A stretch of DNA of 64,000 nt from Argonema antarcticum A004/B2 (GTDB taxonomy: Bacteria; Cyanobacteriota; Cyanobacteriia; Cyanobacteriales; Aerosakkonemataceae), in NCBI RefSeq assembly GCF_023333585.1, contig NZ_JAIQZN010000005.1, positions 1 to 64,000 on the forward strand, read 5' to 3'. Below, piece by piece: positions 28,515 through 37,054 of the stretch. Under the pieces are notes generated by a model. It was not told the DNA's origin, did no database searches, and worked only from the letters and a program-made list of their open reading frames with translations. The translations under genes were made by a program, and so were the position numbers. Each line of letters opens with the position of its first letter. The first letter of the stretch is position 1.

Positions 28515-29342
28515 TTAACTAACTGAAATGAAAAATAACCAACCACCGCTTGCTTGGGAAATTCCAGCTTCACGTTGTTCGGCTGTATAGTTACGAGGCT
28601 CTGCCAAGGTACTCAACTCAATCTGGTCGTTTTCTTCCAGACGATAAAGCGCCCAATCTAATTCTTCCCTAGACAGAGGCGGTTGTAACTTCTGCCGCAA
28701 GTGAAAAATTGGCAAATAATTTTCCGTTCCCAGTTCCCGATCTAAATCTCGAATTATCTGTAAAATCTGCTCATCGCTTGGCTTAGCTGTAGGTGTAGCT
28801 GGTGCTGGCGATACTACTTCAGAGTTTTCGCGGAGGCATTTTCGCAAAAAGCTCAGGTAATTTTTCAGTAAATCCAGACTAATGGTTGCAGAACCCTTGG
28901 GGTTGTACTCATCCCGCAAATACTCCAACCCTCGCTGAGTCAGCCATACCTCGGCTTTAGTCCGTTTGACTTTCCTTTCAGCTTCAATCAAGCCGCGATC
29001 GGCGAGGTTCTTTAATATTTCCGCTCTTTCAGCCGCTTTCACAACTGTAATTTCACTGGGTTTGATTTTTCCGGGACTTTTGCCTATTTTCTCCAGCACC
29101 TTTAGTTCTTTGTCTGCGATCGGCAGTTGAGAGGCGTCTATTTTCAGCAAGGCACGACCGGGCGGTAAAATTTTGACAGAAGCAATTTCGCGGGAGAAGT
29201 CTATCAATTCCCGTTCATCGCCCAAGTCTCGACAAATTTTGTCCTTGCCTTTAAAGTCTTTGAAGACGCCAGCAGAAAGGGATGACCGATAATTAGGACA
29301 ACCCAGCAACTTTAGGAGGAACTTCAGATCGTTAGTTTCCAT
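28515..29342 (-). CDS. Winged-helix DNA-binding protein, first gene of the nuclease-FtsK set
   Basis: A 275-residue soluble protein of no family I can name. Residues about 78-150 look like a winged helix: EKIGKSPGKIKPSEITVVKAAERAEILKNLADRGLIEAERK, followed by a wing and TQRGLEYLRDEY. A proline/alanine linker (about 180-190) leads to a second possible winged helix (about 193-245: LPIFHLRQKLQ, REELDWALYRLEENDQIEL). Two such domains suggest sequence-specific DNA binding, either as a regulator of the operon or a specificity subunit. AAGGTG precedes the ATG at 29342. The AAA+ gene starts 51 nt downstream of its stop. Confidence 0.8.
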   Translation of the reverse strand: METNDLKFLLKLLGCPNYRSSLSAGVFKDFKGKDKICRDLGDERELIDFSREIASVKILPPGRALLKIDASQLPIADKELKVLEKIGKSPGKIKPSEITVVKAAERAEILKNLADRGLIEAERKVKRTKAEVWLTQRGLEYLRDEYNPKGSATISLDLLKNYLSFLRKCLRENSEVVSPAPATPTAKPSDEQILQIIRDLDRELGTENYLPIFHLRQKLQPPLSREELDWALYRLEENDQIELSTLAEPRNYTAEQREAGISQASGGWLFFISVS

Positions 29343-29397
29343 TGCATCACCTTTATCTAACTTTTTATATTAAGCGTTTAACTATTTTATTTAAAAA

Positions 29398-30147
29398 TTA
29401 TTTACCAGCGAATATCTCGTACTGGCGATATATAGCATTCGCTTTCTTGACTATGAACTTAATATTATCATCTTCTAGCTCTTGTGTAACTATTTGTTTT
29501 AAAAGTTGACGCTTTCTGGAAGGGCCAGAATGAAATCCTTGCTGAATATGAACTTTTTGAACGTTTTGTTTGATATGTTCAAAAATACCAAAATTCGTAC
29601 CAAAACGGTGATTTATATTTTCAATTATCCTACCAAAATTATGGGTAACTTCATCAAATAAACCCACAAGGTAACGCTCTCTATACGGCATTATCCTAAT
29701 GTAAAAAGATATCCAGTTACTAAAATACTTTTCTAAAGGTATGTCTAATGCTGGATTCCTGTATGAATTTAAATCATTTATTTCTAAGTCCAAACACCTA
29801 AGAGAAACTACGGCATCCACAGGTTTTCTTATCAAAACTAAAGTTGGTATAGAAAGATGGACAGCGCGTATTATTTGAGCGGGAGCGTGTAAATGCGATG
29901 CCAATGCAACTGGACGAGTTTGGGCAGATTGAAACGCGCCTATAGAAAAACTATTTGCCGAACGTGGAAATCCTTCTATAACTAATTCAGTGTTTTTTCC
30001 TACTGCTTGAATTGGGTTTTTTCCAGCCAATTTTACTAAGGGAAAAAATAATTTCGGATGAAGGCTTAAAAAGGAACGTACCTCAAATTTTTGCTGAAAC
30101 AAATTTTTCTCTAAAGCACCCAGATCGTACATATTGAATGAGGTCAT
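29398..30147 (-). CDS. Sulfotransferase-like protein
   Basis: The 249-residue protein has the PAPS-dependent sulfotransferase P-loop variant EGFPRSANSFS (about residues 57-67), matching the 5'-phosphosulfate-binding loop. It also has the 3'-phosphate motif region IPTLVLIRKPVDAVVSLRC (about 105-123), typical of the family. Sulfotransferases transfer sulfate from PAPS to carbohydrates, lipids or proteins. Given the glycosyltransferase encoded divergently, the acceptor may be an exported polysaccharide, which is inference only. No membrane anchor is visible. It lies 55 nt downstream of the winged-helix gene's start, on the same strand but upstream of it in transcription, so it could share that operon's promoter. 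Confidence 0.8.
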   Translation of the reverse strand: MTSFNMYDLGALEKNLFQQKFEVRSFLSLHPKLFFPLVKLAGKNPIQAVGKNTELVIEGFPRSANSFSIGAFQSAQTRPVALASHLHAPAQIIRAVHLSIPTLVLIRKPVDAVVSLRCLDLEINDLNSYRNPALDIPLEKYFSNWISFYIRIMPYRERYLVGLFDEVTHNFGRIIENINHRFGTNFGIFEHIKQNVQKVHIQQGFHSGPSRKRQLLKQIVTQELEDDNIKFIVKKANAIYRQYEIFAGK

Positions 30148-30539
30148 TGCTTGGTTTTGGAGATTCTAATTCATAAAAAAATTAACATAAAAGTCTAAGA
30201 AAGCAGGTTATCTGTTTATTGTCTGTAGCTTGGTATAAAGCGATCGCTCCAACATTTTGGCCAACACTACCCCAAAAATACAGTTTGTTAACACAGTTAT
30301 ATCCGAGTACACTAACAATGTCAAACTGAGAATATAGACACAGCATAAAAACTACTAACTTAAGATAGATGTATTTTTGCATAATTAGCCTCTGGCTTGC
30401 AGGTAAGAATGAATCAGACCTCCCTGGTACTACACTCTTGTGAAGGCAGTTTCCAGGACAGAAGCAATACGCGGCCACATCGGTATAGGCTAATGTTTAT
30501 GGAGTCAGTAGAATTAGGACTTCTATTTGAGTAACTTGT
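30148..30539. other. Divergent promoter region between sulfotransferase-like and glycosyltransferase genes
   Basis: About 390 bp without a convincing gene. A 98-codon minus-strand frame (30182-30478) has no recognisable family and no ribosome-binding site, and is probably chance. The region should hold the promoters of the two divergent flanking genes. No strong repeat is seen. Confidence 0.5.
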
Positions 30540-31763
30540 ATGAATATTCTCATGCTTTCCTCTACATTCCCCTATCCACCCAGCCGAGGGGGAACGGAAA
30601 TCAGAACCTTCAACTTGCTGAAATACCTGCACCAGCGTCATCACATCACGCTGGTGACACAACGCCACGGGGGAGTAACAGAGGCGGAGGTAGAAGAACT
30701 CCGTCAGTGGGTAAGCAATCTGGTTATTTTTCCGCTACCGCCAGAACCGAAACAAGGTGGGATCGAAGGATTGGTTGGTAAAGTTGCACGCTTTAGCGAG
30801 TCAGTCATAAAAGCAACGCCACCTAATGTTTTATATCGCTATTCGCCGGAAATTCAAAATTGGGTAGATGAGTTTGTCCAAGTTGGCAAATGCGATGTTA
30901 TCACCTGCGAACATAGCGTCAATGAAATCTACATTCGTCCTAAATTTCGCAACTCTGTCAGGACAGTTGTAGATATTCACAGTTCGGTTTATGGGTGGAT
31001 TCGCGACCACTTGGAAATGGGGGCGTCTCCGAATGCTTTGCGCGATCGCCTCTACCTTCACCTCATCTTAGAACGCTACGAAAAACGCTACTCCAGCAAA
31101 TTTTCTAGTCTTGTAGTCACCACGGAAGATGATAAGAAACAATTCCTCAAATTTATTCCCCAAGCTGATATTCCGGTAATTCCAAATGGAGTAGATCTGG
31201 AAATATTCCCATATCGTACAAGCGACTGCGGCGGACAAAAATTAATATTTGTTGGTGCAATGGATGCTTCCCACAATATCGATGCTGCTCGTTTTTTTGC
31301 CATAGAGGTATTGCCAGAACTGCAAAAAAATTACCCGGAGGCTACTTTTAGCATTGTTGGCGCACGTCCTACACCCGAAGTTTTGGCCCTTGGGGAACGC
31401 AACGGAGTTATCGTTACGGGTAAAGTTTCTTCAATGGCGGAATACTTACACGCCAGTACGGTTTGTGTGATTCCGCTGCGTGCCGGTTATGGAATTAAAA
31501 ACAAAACCCTGGAAGGAATGGCTGCTGGAGTGCCGATCGTGGCAAGCGATCGCGGTTTGGAAGGACTCGCCGTTGATACTCTTGACGTACCTTTACGAGC
31601 CTTACGAGCAAATCAAGTCCAAGAATATGTTAGCACCATCAGCCGCTTATTTGAAGACGCCGAACTGCGAGCCGAGTTATCGAGAAATGGGCGATCGCTT
31701 GTAGAAACAGAATACACTTGGGAACGAGCCGGACAACTCTACGAACAAGTACTGCTAAAGTAA
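30540..31763 (+). CDS. Glycosyltransferase family 4 protein
   Basis: A retaining GT-B glycosyltransferase of 407 residues, built of two Rossmann halves. The N-terminus MNILMLSSTFPYPPSRGGTE is the typical acceptor-domain start with its glycine-rich loop. The C-terminal nucleotide-sugar domain has LIFVGAMDASHNIDAARFF, FSIVGARPTPEV and the family's E-x7-E block region AGYGIKNKTLEGMAAGVPIVASD (about residue 320). It probably adds a sugar from a nucleotide donor to a cell-surface polysaccharide or glycolipid; the specific reaction cannot be read from sequence. It converges on the zinc-ribbon membrane gene with only 17 nt between stops. Confidence 0.92.
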   Translation: MNILMLSSTFPYPPSRGGTEIRTFNLLKYLHQRHHITLVTQRHGGVTEAEVEELRQWVSNLVIFPLPPEPKQGGIEGLVGKVARFSESVIKATPPNVLYRYSPEIQNWVDEFVQVGKCDVITCEHSVNEIYIRPKFRNSVRTVVDIHSSVYGWIRDHLEMGASPNALRDRLYLHLILERYEKRYSSKFSSLVVTTEDDKKQFLKFIPQADIPVIPNGVDLEIFPYRTSDCGGQKLIFVGAMDASHNIDAARFFAIEVLPELQKNYPEATFSIVGARPTPEVLALGERNGVIVTGKVSSMAEYLHASTVCVIPLRAGYGIKNKTLEGMAAGVPIVASDRGLEGLAVDTLDVPLRALRANQVQEYVSTISRLFEDAELRAELSRNGRSLVETEYTWERAGQLYEQVLLK

Positions 31764-31780
31764 GATGGGCAATGCCAACC

Positions 31781-32293
31781 TTACTGCTGACGATCCAGAA
31801 ACTCCCGCAACTTTATTTTCAAGATGGTATAAAAAGGCAATTGATAATTTGCCGCCAGCAGCGAGACTACGAAAGTGAGATGGGATAGGAAAGTCAAGCC
31901 GATCCAAAACTTGGGAAGCCAAGATCCGTAACTGCCATCTTCCGCGGGGAATATATAGGCAGAAAGCCCAACTATCAGGGTAGGGAAAATCACTAAAGCC
32001 GTTCCCAGCAGCCAAACGACTAAAGTAAGGTCAGAATCCTTCTGATGAGCTATTTTCCAACTGCGACCAGTCCATCGCCAAGCCATTGGCTGCAAACTAT
32101 CAGCTATTATAAGCAACTGATCCTGAAGATTAGTCGTGAAAATGTGGCGGCAAAAGTTACAAGCAAAGGATTCTGTGAGAGTCAGTACGGAAATCTGCCC
32201 GTAGCGACAGACGGGGCAACTATAGACATCATGATAGTTCAGGCGTCTGCTCAGAGGAGAGGGGGAGGGCTCTAGCTTGGGTATCGGTTGCAT
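31781..32293 (-). CDS. Membrane protein with N-terminal zinc ribbon, function unknown
   Basis: A 170-residue protein. Residues about 26-48 carry two CxxC pairs (CPVC and CNFC) spaced like a rubredoxin or zinc-ribbon knuckle. Two hydrophobic helices follow in the second half (LVVWLLGTALVIFPTLIVGLSAYIF, and FWIGLTFLSHLTFVVSLLAA). The C-terminus is basic and cytoplasmic-looking. I believe this is a conserved cyanobacterial hypothetical, but I know no function. The start ATG at 32293 fits. It is monocistronic. Confidence 0.75.
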   Translation of the reverse strand: MQPIPKLEPSPSPLSRRLNYHDVYSCPVCRYGQISVLTLTESFACNFCRHIFTTNLQDQLLIIADSLQPMAWRWTGRSWKIAHQKDSDLTLVVWLLGTALVIFPTLIVGLSAYIFPAEDGSYGSWLPKFWIGLTFLSHLTFVVSLLAANYQLPFYTILKIKLREFLDRQQ

Positions 32294-32387
32294 TATGCGA
32301 AACTGTTCCGAAACTCAAAAGTTGTATTGGCAGTAGTGTAGCGAGTACTGGCGATGAAGTCGCTAATTCACATATAAATTTTAGAAA

Positions 32388-32410
32388 TATAGCAACCGCT
32401 AGGGCGGTTA
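32388..32410. repeat. TATAGCAACCGC palindromic repeat
   Basis: TATAGCAACCGC followed by GGCGGTTA: an end-type sequence of the element family seen whole at 33729-33833 and 48096-48187. Other ends are at 38715, 50054-50076 and 60226-60248. Confidence 0.65.
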
Positions 32411-32500
32411 AGACATTCTTAATTCTTGAAACGTTGGCGGATTCTAAACTCTTCTGACGCTAGCCGCTAGCCCCTAACCCCTAGTCGCTAGCTATAGGTT

Positions 32501-32537
32501 AAAACGCCCAGCCGCTCACGCATCTGGGCGTTTTTTT
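32501..32537. terminator. Rho-independent terminator after desA (bidirectional)
   Basis: AAAACGCCCAG and CTGGGCGTTTT form an 11-bp stem, with seven T on the plus side and four on the minus side. It sits 37 nt past the desA stop codon. Confidence 0.85.
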
Positions 32538-32573
32538 AGTTTTGGAGGGTGCGTTAAATTACGTTAACGCACC

Positions 32574-33653
32574 CTACTGGGTAAGGTCTTCAGTTTTAGC
32601 GCTTTTAACGCTGGCAGAGTGGTAGCTATCGAAAGACTGGTAGCATTGCTCTGGATGATACAAATGACACTTGTCAACAATCTCCTTCATTAAAGACAAA
32701 GAGAAACGCCGCGACCGCACGTAGCCTCCCCAATTTTCTTTGAGGCTGCGATGAGCCATCCGCAGGTTATAGGAAGGAATGGCGGTAGAAATGTGATGGG
32801 GGACGTGAACATTGATATCGTGGCAGAGAAATTCCACCCAGCGGGGGTAATCGCAGTGGACGCTTCCAGATAGCTGGGCCATAGCTTCATTCCACTCGTG
32901 ATTTGGCTTGAAGGGAATATCAGGAGCGGTGTGGTGTACCAGAGTAAAAGTACTCATCCAGAAGTGGTAAACCAACCAGGGTACTAACCAGAACTTGACG
33001 AAGCCCCAGATGCCAGTGGTGGCAATTAGGGTTGGGAAAGCGATCGCAGCTGTTATCAGCACCAGCAGGGCCGAAAACTTGACTTGCGATCGCTGTTTGC
33101 CCTCAAATTTCCCCCAATTAAAGTGCAAAATTGCCCAATGCCCGATCGATCCCACCCACCAAAACCAGCCTCGGATTGCCTCATAAGCCAACTGCAAAGG
33201 GCGTCCCGCACCGGCATAAACCTCTGGGTTAAGGGGTTCCCAAGCATTGTCCTCTTCGAGCTTATTGGTGTGAGCGTGGTGATAGTTGTGCAATATGCGC
33301 CAGCTGTGGAAAGGGTAAATCAAAGGCAGCATCATCGTATGACCCACCAAATCGTTCACCCAGCGTCGGTTAGCAAAAGACCGATGGCCGCAGTCATGAC
33401 CGATCACAAAAAAACCAGTCAGAGCCGTACCCGTGAAAATCCAACAGAATGGCAGCAGAAACCACGGGGAAAAGGCGATGCTCACATAGCCCAGGCAAAC
33501 CAGCAAAACATTTATTATCACTAATGTCCAGGCTTTTCGTCGATCCTTGACGAAGACATCGTGCGGCAGAGTTTTCAAAATATGTCTGAGGCGCAGCTCC
33601 GAAGGGTTGGGAGTCAATGCCAAATTCTGGGGTTTTATCGTCGATGCAGTCAT
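32574..33653 (-). CDS. desA: Delta-12 acyl-lipid desaturase
   Basis: Introduces the second double bond at carbon 12 of acyl chains esterified to membrane glycerolipids, using ferredoxin and O2. It keeps thylakoid membranes fluid in the cold. All three histidine boxes that hold the di-iron centre are present: HDCGH (86-90), HNYHH (122-126) and HVPHH (about 285). Hydrophobic helices before and between the boxes fit the family topology. Length (359) and the N-terminus fit DesA better than DesB (omega-3) or DesC (delta-9), though separating DesA from DesB by eye is not absolute. It has its own terminator and is monocistronic. Confidence 0.9.
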   Translation of the reverse strand: MTASTIKPQNLALTPNPSELRLRHILKTLPHDVFVKDRRKAWTLVIINVLLVCLGYVSIAFSPWFLLPFCWIFTGTALTGFFVIGHDCGHRSFANRRWVNDLVGHTMMLPLIYPFHSWRILHNYHHAHTNKLEEDNAWEPLNPEVYAGAGRPLQLAYEAIRGWFWWVGSIGHWAILHFNWGKFEGKQRSQVKFSALLVLITAAIAFPTLIATTGIWGFVKFWLVPWLVYHFWMSTFTLVHHTAPDIPFKPNHEWNEAMAQLSGSVHCDYPRWVEFLCHDINVHVPHHISTAIPSYNLRMAHRSLKENWGGYVRSRRFSLSLMKEIVDKCHLYHPEQCYQSFDSYHSASVKSAKTEDLTQ

Positions 33654-33728
33654 GAATAAATTTACAGGTCTCCAAATGCCAGTAAAGTTGATTGATTTAA
33701 TTGACGCATGAGAAACACCTGCTATTTA

Positions 33729-33833
33729 TATAGCCACCGTCACATCGGTTAGGACAGTATTAAACGCTCAAAGCAAGGCGGAGACTGTGTTTATACTCAG
33801 CACTCAGCACTCAGCACTCAGCACTTTGCTATA
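33729..33833. mobile_element. TATAG-ended MITE with heptamer array (copy 1)
   Basis: It runs from TATAGCCACCG to TTTGCTATA, so both ends are TATAGC in inverted orientation. A 38-bp core starting AGGACAGTATTAAACGC is an exact reverse complement of the core in the copy at 48096-48187. This copy carries four ACTCAGC units against two or three in the other. Confidence 0.8.
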
Positions 33834-33923
33834 CATCGGTAGCAGGGGATGCTTCTGATATGTTTTACCAAAAAATGAGCTAAAGCTGCTTCAAGCAGGC
33901 AGTGGGCCTGCTATCGGCTTCTA

Positions 33924-34118
33924 TCAGTTGAGATTTTCGTCGTAGCTGGCTACTTCTTGGGTATCTGAGGTCAGTCGTTGCTGCTTGAGGTATTGCAGTT
34001 GCTGCAATAAACTTTCTACGTCAGCCTCCAAATGCAAGAGCTTGATTTGCTGATCTGCTTGGTAGACAGACTTCTTTGACCGCATGAGGTGGTTTTGATT
34101 CGCTAGTGCTACAGACAT
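33924..34118 (-). CDS. Small conserved cyanobacterial protein with coiled coil
   Basis: A 64-residue protein. The middle (about 21-47, DQQIKLLHLEADVESLLQQL) is a clear amphipathic helix with heptad leucines. The N-terminus MSVALANQNHLMRSKKS is of a kind I recall from hypothetical proteins in other filamentous cyanobacteria. Function is unknown. Nothing in the neighbourhood (desA upstream, thrC downstream and divergent) hints at a role. The start is supported by the conserved-looking N-terminus rather than by a strong ribosome-binding site. Confidence 0.65.
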   Translation of the reverse strand: MSVALANQNHLMRSKKSVYQADQQIKLLHLEADVESLLQQLQYLKQQRLTSDTQEVASYDENLN

Positions 34119-34292
34119 ATTGCTGACTTCTTGAGAAACGAAAGCAGGACGTTGGATGTGGAAGTACTAGATAAACCAGTTGACATCTTTCGTTGCCTAG
34201 TCATTTGTGCTTACTCACACCACTTGGTCATTTTACCCTGAATGTTAAGCAAAGTTAAGTTTTCCTGTGTCAATTTTTTGAGGGGCTGCTAG

Positions 34293-34324
34293 AAAAGTCA
34301 AAAGTCAAAAGTCAAAAGTCAAAA
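34293..34324. repeat. AAAGTCA heptamer array
   Basis: Four units of AAAGTCA, the same unit as at 22532-22560, in the spacer (34119-34481) before thrC. The rest of that spacer shows no gene. Confidence 0.8.
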
Positions 34325-34481
34325 GGGGAGTAGGGGTCAGGGGGCTAGGGACTAGAAAAGTCAATTCTCTGAAGCGTAAGCTCTCTGGGGAGGATGTCAA
34401 AAAATCGTTATTTTGCTCAGACTATCCACGCTAAACTAAGGTATACCCGGAATATAGTTTAATTCCCGTTATTTATCTGTT

Positions 34482-35573
34482 GTGACTGTAAGTCTATATC
34501 CTGCTGAATCTAAGCTAAAAAGCTGGCCTGGTCTGATCGAAGCGTACCGTCCGTATCTGCCAGTAACTTCAACTACGCCGGTTATTACTCTGCTGGAGGG
34601 TAATACCCCCCTGATTCCGATTCCGGCTCTAGCATCTCTGATTGGCAGACAGGTGCGAGTTTTTGTCAAGTTTGACGGCCTCAATCCCACTGGCAGTTTC
34701 AAAGACCGGGGGATGACTATGGCCATCTCTAAAGCTAAGGAAGCAGGTGCCGAAGCAGTTATCTGTGCCAGCACCGGCAATACCTCGGCTTCAGCAGCTG
34801 CCTATGCGCGGCGCGGTGGAATGAGGGCATTTGTGCTGATCCCCGATGGTTATGTGGCCCTGGGTAAGTTAGCCCAAGCTTTGCTTTACGGGGCAGAAGT
34901 GCTGGCAATTAAAGGAAATTTCGATCGAGCGCTCGAAATTGTGCGCGAAATGGCGGCAAGCTACCCGGTTACATTGGTAAACTCAGTCAATCCATACCGA
35001 CTGGAAGGCCAGAAAACAGCGGCTTTTGAGGTGGTAGATGCCCTGGGTGACGCACCCGACTGGCTCTGTATCCCCGTCGGAAATGCCGGAAATATTACAG
35101 CATATTGGATGGGTTTTTGTCAATACCATCAAGAGGGAAAATGCTTGAGCTTACCTCGCATGATGGGATTTCAGGCCGCAGGCGCGGCTCCGATCGTAAG
35201 TGGTAAGGCGGTGGCAGACCCAGAAACGATCGCAACGGCGATTCGGATCGGCAACCCAGCAAACTGGGAAAGAGCGATCGCAGCTCAAGAAGCAAGCCTT
35301 GGGTCATTCGCAGCCGTCACAGATGAGGAAATTTTGGATGCTTATCGCCTGTTAGCTTCCCAGGAAGGGATTTTCTGCGAACCCGCCAGTGCAGCTTCCG
35401 TAGCTGGAATGCTGAAAGTTAAAGACCAGATCCCAACCGGGGCAACTGTGGTTTGCGTCCTGACGGGAAACGGACTCAAAGACCCCGACACCGCGATTAA
35501 ACACTGTCGAAATCAGTTCAAGGACGGGGTGGAGCCGGTCTTGTCGGCGGTAGCTGAAGCGATGGGTTTTTAG
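34482..35573 (+). CDS. thrC: Threonine synthase
   Basis: Converts O-phosphohomoserine to threonine with pyridoxal phosphate, the last step of threonine synthesis. The PLP lysine is Lys74 in [11 protein letters not shown]. The phosphate-binding loop is in CIPVGNAGN (about 200), and [14 protein letters not shown] (about 95-108) is the substrate-asparagine block. At 363 residues it is the short class common in cyanobacteria. The start is GTG at 34482; no better ATG precedes the conserved N-terminus. Its last 56 bp overlap the 3' end of the opposite-strand coiled-coil gene. Confidence 0.96.
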   Translation: MTVSLYPAESKLKSWPGLIEAYRPYLPVTSTTPVITLLEGNTPLIPIPALASLIGRQVRVFVKFDGLNPTGSFKDRGMTMAISKAKEAGAEAVICASTGNTSASAAAYARRGGMRAFVLIPDGYVALGKLAQALLYGAEVLAIKGNFDRALEIVREMAASYPVTLVNSVNPYRLEGQKTAAFEVVDALGDAPDWLCIPVGNAGNITAYWMGFCQYHQEGKCLSLPRMMGFQAAGAAPIVSGKAVADPETIATAIRIGNPANWERAIAAQEASLGSFAAVTDEEILDAYRLLASQEGIFCEPASAASVAGMLKVKDQIPTGATVVCVLTGNGLKDPDTAIKHCRNQFKDGVEPVLSAVAEAMGF

Positions 35574-36099
35574 GAGATTCTGGCAGCTTGGCGCGGTCAG
35601 TAGAGGCGCGATTAATGGCTTCTCTACCAGGCGGGGTTGCTTTAAGCTCATCTGGCTTAGTGCCTCGGTGTTTGGCTAAAAGATCGATCGTATCGCCCAA
35701 AGCAGTAGTTAAGCTTTGGCGTGTGCGATCGTGCGCCTCTTGTTCTGCTTTCAAAGCTTGAGCGGTGCGATCGCGCTCGATCAGTACTTCTAACAGTTTC
35801 TGCTTTAATTCCCCGATACTTTGATGCTGTTCTACTCCTTGGCCAGTAGCAGACACACCTTTAGCTTCATTGAATTTTCCAACAATATCAGCCTTAAGTT
35901 GGTGGATTTCGGCCTTGAGCGTTTCTATAATTTGCTGTGATACCTTAGCCTCAGCACGGCGTTGCTGAGCTTCGGTATTATAAAGTTGACTCCAGTGGGC
36001 AGCGCTATCTAAGGCAGCATCGCGATCGCTTTGAGCTTCCGCCACTTGCTGTCGCAGCGCCTGTATTTCCCCTATCCATTGCTTTACATCGTTGTTCAT
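35518..36099 (-). CDS. Coiled-coil hypothetical protein
   Basis: A 193-residue, highly helical and charged protein. Residues about 5-150 are continuous coiled coil, and the end is a proline-rich tail ([13 protein letters not shown]). There is no membrane segment or catalytic motif. I recognise the general type (conserved in cyanobacteria, unknown function) but no named family. Its 3' end overlaps thrC by 56 bp on the other strand, and its start faces the BrkB-like gene across about 40 bp. Coding character and length make it a real gene. Confidence 0.7.
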   Translation of the reverse strand: MNNDVKQWIGEIQALRQQVAEAQSDRDAALDSAAHWSQLYNTEAQQRRAEAKVSQQIIETLKAEIHQLKADIVGKFNEAKGVSATGQGVEQHQSIGELKQKLLEVLIERDRTAQALKAEQEAHDRTRQSLTTALGDTIDLLAKHRGTKPDELKATPPGREAINRASTDRAKLPESPKNPSLQLPPTRPAPPRP

Positions 36100-36139
36100 T
36101 TGTTATTTCTTAGTTATTAGATTTACTCACTATAAAAAT

Positions 36140-37018
36140 ATGCTACTTGCCCGTTTTTTTCGTTTTTTTCGGCACTTAAATTGGCGAACCCTCAAGAAAA
36201 CTCTCCAGCGTGCCGGACAACGACGGTTTCCCGGACTTGCGGCGGAAATGACTTACAACGCCATGTTAGCCCTGTTTCCATCCATTTTGGCGCTCCTGAC
36301 CGCGATCGGGTTGTTTGAATCGTTACAATCTACCTTTAAATATCTTGCTACACAATTAGGTAGCATTGCCCCTAAAGAAGCTCTATTCCTGATTAAAGGT
36401 TTTACAGATACTATCAGCCTCAGCCAAAACAAAGGGCTATTTTCCCTCAGCTTTATTGTAGCCCTGTGGACAGCCTCTGGAGCGCTGAGTGCCGCTATGG
36501 AAGCCCTCGATCAAATCAATCAAATTTCTCCAGAGCAGAAGCGACCCTTTTGGAAAGCCAAATTAGTTTCTCTTGCTCTCACGATCGGTACAATTTTACT
36601 ACTGATCGCAGCATCGTTCCTAGTTTTTATCAGCGACCTGATTGTACAGATGGTGGCCCGCCAAACTGGTAACCTGGAGCCAGGACTGCTATCGATTTGG
36701 CGGCTTTTGAGTTGGCCTACAGCTTTAGTAATTATTGCATCTGCGATCGCCTTTATCTATCGCTACGGCCCCAGCCGCTGGGCACAGGGAATGCCGATTA
36801 TGCCCGGTGCGATCGTCGCCGCCGTCTCTTGGGTTATTTTATCAGCTTTCTTTCGCCTTTACGTATCCAACTTCGGCAATTACAACGCCGCCTATGGTGC
36901 TGTTGGCACATTTATCGTATTAATGTTATGGCTAAACTTAACTTCTTTAGTAATGTTATTTGGCGCTCAGTTAAATGTTAGCGTAGGAGAATCGATGCAC
37001 CGCCGCATAAAAAATTAA
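36140..37018 (+). CDS. YihY/BrkB family membrane protein
   Basis: About 292 residues with six predicted membrane helices. It has the BrkB/YihY signature AAEMTYNAMLALFPSILALLTAIG (about 30-53), a region usually read as (L)xxxAxxAFxxxxSLFPxL, and the C-terminal GAVGTFIVLMLWLNLTSLVMLFGAQLN. The family was once misannotated as ribonuclease BN; its transport function is still uncertain. I chose the ATG at 36140 (MLLARFFRFF) over the longer open frame that begins with TTG at 36092. The DUF4112 gene follows 36 nt downstream and may be cotranscribed. Confidence 0.9.
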   Translation: MLLARFFRFFRHLNWRTLKKTLQRAGQRRFPGLAAEMTYNAMLALFPSILALLTAIGLFESLQSTFKYLATQLGSIAPKEALFLIKGFTDTISLSQNKGLFSLSFIVALWTASGALSAAMEALDQINQISPEQKRPFWKAKLVSLALTIGTILLLIAASFLVFISDLIVQMVARQTGNLEPGLLSIWRLLSWPTALVIIASAIAFIYRYGPSRWAQGMPIMPGAIVAAVSWVILSAFFRLYVSNFGNYNAAYGAVGTFIVLMLWLNLTSLVMLFGAQLNVSVGESMHRRIKN

Positions 37019-37054
37019 AAAAATTGCTCTTTTACCTTTCTCCTTTTCAAAGCC

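Noticed and set aside
30182-30478. 98-codon minus-strand frame between the sulfotransferase-like and glycosyltransferase genes
   Set aside because: Cys-rich, unlike a protein of this organism, without a ribosome-binding site, and it occupies the only promoter space for two divergent genes.
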